Positions 6,300-7,698 of a DNA stretch of 7,698 nucleotides are shown piece after piece. Position numbers and translations under genes: made by a program. The DNA lies in NCBI GenBank assembly GCA_036266155.1, contig DATANR010000181.1:1-7698 (forward strand), given 5' to 3'. How positions within the stretch are numbered: position 1 is the first letter of the stretch; every line of letters begins with the position of its first letter. This stretch comes from SIAJ01 sp036266155. Its GTDB lineage: Bacteria; Planctomycetota; Planctomycetia; Gemmatales; Gemmataceae. The notes beneath the pieces are model-generated. The model was not told the DNA's origin and did no database searches. It saw only the letters and a list, made by a program, of their open reading frames with translations.

Positions 6300-6805
6300 T
6301 GGGAAGTCTCCTGTTCACGGGCGCGTTTGAGAGAGGTCAACAACCAGGTGTCCTCAGGCGACACAACGCGATCGGCCGGTTCAGCCTCGTCGAGAAAATT
6401 CCGATAACACCGCAGCGCGGCACGATAATCGGCAAGGTCGCTCAGATAGCGATCGCCCGCGTCGCGGAAGCGCCGGGCCGCCTCGGCCTTGACGGTGATC
6501 TGCTCCGCTTCCAACTCCAACTCCGTCGCCGATCGCGTCTTCGCTGCAGGCCCCGGCGATCCGGAAGCGTTAGCGACCAGTGTCGGAACCGGCACGTAAA
6601 CCGTGTTCGTCACCCGCTCGGGACTCGGTCGAAACAACGACAACGTCCACCCAAATCCGACACATACCAAACACGCGACGACCTCGGTGACTCGCCGTCG
6701 CGCGCGGACCAAAGTCACTTGCCGCGTCGTGCGCTCCAGAATCGCGGCTTTCACGCCCTGGTTGACCGTCGCCGGTATCGGGCTGAGCAGTTCGTCGTCA
6801 GTCAT
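6296..6805 (-). CDS. Single-pass membrane protein in the anti-sigma position, TPR-like outer region
   Basis: This gene sits between an ECF sigma factor gene and a secreted-protein gene, the usual place of an anti-sigma factor. The product (169 residues from ATG 6805) has a short cytoplasmic N-terminus of about 38 residues (MTDDELLSPIPATVNQGVKA), a positively charged stretch (RARRR), one membrane span (about 40-58, VTEVVACLVCVGFGWTLSLF) and an outer region with a TPR-like helix pair (AARRFRDAGDRY, DYRAALRCYRNFLDEA). The HxxxCxxC motif of zinc anti-sigma factors is absent. An upstream ATG at 6811 is possible, but GGGAGG lies 9 bases before ATG 6805 and only 3 before 6811, so I prefer 6805. The start lies inside the end of the sigma gene and the stop overlaps the next ATG by 4 bases. 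Inhibition of the sigma factor is inferred from context; the sequence does not match a named anti-sigma family that I recognise. Confidence 0.8.
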   Translation of the reverse strand: MTDDELLSPIPATVNQGVKAAILERTTRQVTLVRARRRVTEVVACLVCVGFGWTLSLFRPSPERVTNTVYVPVPTLVANASGSPGPAAKTRSATELELEAEQITVKAEAARRFRDAGDRYLSDLADYRAALRCYRNFLDEAEPADRVVSPEDTWLLTSLKRAREQETSQ

Positions 6806-7340
6806 CGCCATACGCCTCCCGGAAGGCAGCCCGTGCCCGCGTTAGCAGCGACTCGACGGCCTTCTCGGATTCCGCACATGCGGCCGCGATCTCGGCCACG
6901 CTCATGCCATCCAGATACTTCATGCGCAGTGCTAGCTCGGATCGCTCGGGCAATGCCGCGAGCGCATGCGTCACGCGCTCGGAGCGTTCACGCTCGGCAA
7001 CCGTTGCATCGTCACGACTCAAACCCGCGACGATCGGTCGTTGCCGCACGTCACGACGGCGCCGTGATCGCAATTGATTGCGCAAGACATTCGCTGCGAT
7101 GCCGCGGAGCCAGGCTTGAAAGGGGCCGGCCAATGGATCGAAACGCCGAACGCGGCGCACCGCCGTCATCCAGCTTTCCTGAAGCACGTCGTCGGCCAGG
7201 TCGCGCATGCTGCCGCAGCGCCAGAGCACGTAGGCCTCGAGCGGCGCGTACTCGGCCTCATACCACGCGCGCCAGGCGTCGGTGTCCCCAACGGCGACGG
7301 CATCTCGCAGCCCACGCTCGCGCCAGACCCGATCCGTCAT
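6798..7340 (-). CDS. ECF-type RNA polymerase sigma factor
   Basis: A 180-residue sigma-70 family protein with only regions 2 and 4, the ECF layout. Region 2 spans about residues 20-95: DAWRAWYEAEYAPLEAYVLW, then DLADDVLQESWMTAVRRVRR and FQAWLRGIAANVLRNQLR, covering core binding and -10 recognition. A basic linker (RSRRRRDVRQR) follows. Region 4 spans about 122-175: LAALPERSELALRMKYLDGM, SVAEIAAACAESEKAVESLL and TRARAAFREAY, the helix-turn-helix that reads the -35. There is no C-terminal extension. GAGGG at plus-strand 7347-7351 lies 6 bases before the ATG and supports this start. The 3' end overlaps the next gene by 8 bases (14 if that gene starts at 6811), so the products are probably made in fixed ratio. 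It should direct RNA polymerase to its own operon and to unknown targets, under control of the membrane protein encoded next. Confidence 0.95.
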   Translation of the reverse strand: MTDRVWRERGLRDAVAVGDTDAWRAWYEAEYAPLEAYVLWRCGSMRDLADDVLQESWMTAVRRVRRFDPLAGPFQAWLRGIAANVLRNQLRSRRRRDVRQRPIVAGLSRDDATVAERERSERVTHALAALPERSELALRMKYLDGMSVAEIAAACAESEKAVESLLTRARAAFREAYGDD

Positions 7341-7584
7341 CCACGGCCCTCGTGGCTGGGTCGTCAGAAATGAATTGTCCGCTCGGGCGGAAATCCTTCG
7401 CGAAATTCCGCGTCCGAATGAGTGCGGCTAAACGCTATATGGGGTTGTATGTCCACGAGATGATTGCCGTGGCGGCGGATTCCGGCGGCGACCCTAAGTT
7501 TCAGTTGTGGACTGGGCGCCGAGCACGTGCCGGGACTGGCGCAAGCAATGAAATGCAATGGGTGCAGCTGACCTGTCGACATTG
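7341..7584 (-). promoter_or_regulatory. Upstream region of the sigma operon, likely promoter-bearing
   Basis: These 244 bases hold no gene I can support with confidence. On the minus strand they lead into the sigma gene, so its promoter should be here. An AT-rich patch (TATATAG on the minus strand, near 7434-7440) is a possible -10 region, and an imperfect dyad at 7384-7408 (arms GCGGAA and TTCCGC with an internal TTCGCGAA) might be a regulator site; its minus-strand GGAAT resembles the GGAA core of many ECF -35 elements. None is strong. An 83-codon plus-strand frame starting at ATG 7370 lacks a ribosome binding site and resembles nothing I know. Confidence 0.35.
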
Positions 7585-7698
7585 TCACGCGGCCTGTGAG
7601 AATCGGCAATCGAGCGCCTGATTCGTGCAGATTTGCACGGCTTCGCGGGCAACCAGCAGGGCTTGGTGCGCGCGGGCGGTCCAGGCGATGAACTCGGG
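7585..7698 (-). CDS. Possible C-terminal end of an unidentified protein (cut by the window edge)
   Basis: Read leftward from the window edge, this minus-strand frame gives 37 codons (PEFIAWTARAHQALLVAREA, then VQICTNQALDCRFSQAA) before TGA at 7585-7587. Third codon positions are mostly G or C, as in the confident genes here, and the first half looks like an amphipathic helix. The stop lies about 245 bases before the sigma gene, on the same strand. I recognise no family, and the fragment is too short to prove coding. Confidence 0.35.
   Translation of the reverse strand, partial: PEFIAWTARAHQALLVAREAVQICTNQALDCRFSQAA

Noticed and set aside
6170..7621. Plus-strand 483-codon open frame
   Set aside because: It is antisense to the sigma cassette; its translation is Arg/Pro/Ser/His-rich low complexity, typical of a shadow frame.
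7370..7621. Possible small plus-strand gene (83 codons, ending LTCRHCHAACENRQSSA)
   Set aside because: There is no ribosome binding site, third-position GC is only moderate, no family is recognised, and its end conflicts with the more coding-like minus-strand fragment at the right edge. The Cys/His cluster near its end keeps it from being fully dismissed.
7624..7639. Small hairpin CGTGCA-GATT-TGCACG
   Set aside because: A 6-bp stem is common by chance in GC-rich DNA, no T-tract follows, and it lies within a possible coding region.
1..7698. CRISPR array, tRNA or rRNA genes, insertion sequence
   Set aside because: No regularly spaced direct repeats, no cloverleaf with a terminal CCA-like pattern, no rRNA segments and no transposase-like protein were seen on either strand.

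Overview
The window reads as a chromosomal segment of a planctomycete, most likely a Gemmataceae-like member. The base composition is GC-rich and the codons favour G or C at the third position. A very large secreted PVC-type (Planctomycetes-Verrucomicrobia-Chlamydiae) c-type cytochrome fusion is paired with an SGNH-fold protein, and an ECF sigma cassette encodes coiled-coil and WD40-like secreted partners. The assignment rests on protein architecture; no rRNA or other phylogenetic marker is present.

Left end (1-763): a divergent pair. A protoglobin gene, cut by the window edge, runs on the minus strand, and an Rrf2-family transcription factor gene runs on the plus strand. The 122-base gap between their starts holds two near-identical-geometry inverted repeats (10-bp and 9-bp perfect arms, each with a 6-bp spacer) whose centres lie 42 bp apart. 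Candidate promoters in both directions overlap these repeats. This looks like a compact gas- or redox-responsive switch: a sensor or scavenger globin controlled by an autoregulating repressor.

Middle (838-5242): an SGNH/GDSL-like secreted protein with an atypical catalytic block I is followed, after a 94-base gap with 9-bp degenerate tandem repeats, by an 1141-residue exported protein. The latter combines a putative membrane-bound dehydrogenase beta-propeller, HEAT-like repeats, a CxxCH haem domain and a C-terminal beta-rich domain. The two probably act together outside the cytoplasm in oxidation or breakdown of a carbohydrate-like substrate; the substrate cannot be read from the sequence.

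A perfect 18-bp palindromic hairpin (5250-5288) separates the plus-strand block from the converging minus-strand block.

Right part (5319-7340, minus strand): an overlapping three-gene operon, read from right to left, encodes an ECF sigma factor, a single-pass membrane protein in the anti-sigma position with a TPR-like outer region, and a secreted coiled-coil protein with one isolated WD40-like blade and an STN-like C-terminal domain. The stop and start codons overlap at both junctions, so the three products are probably translationally coupled and form one signalling unit. Upstream (7341-7584) is the likely promoter region, and at the right edge is a possible 3' end of another minus-strand gene.
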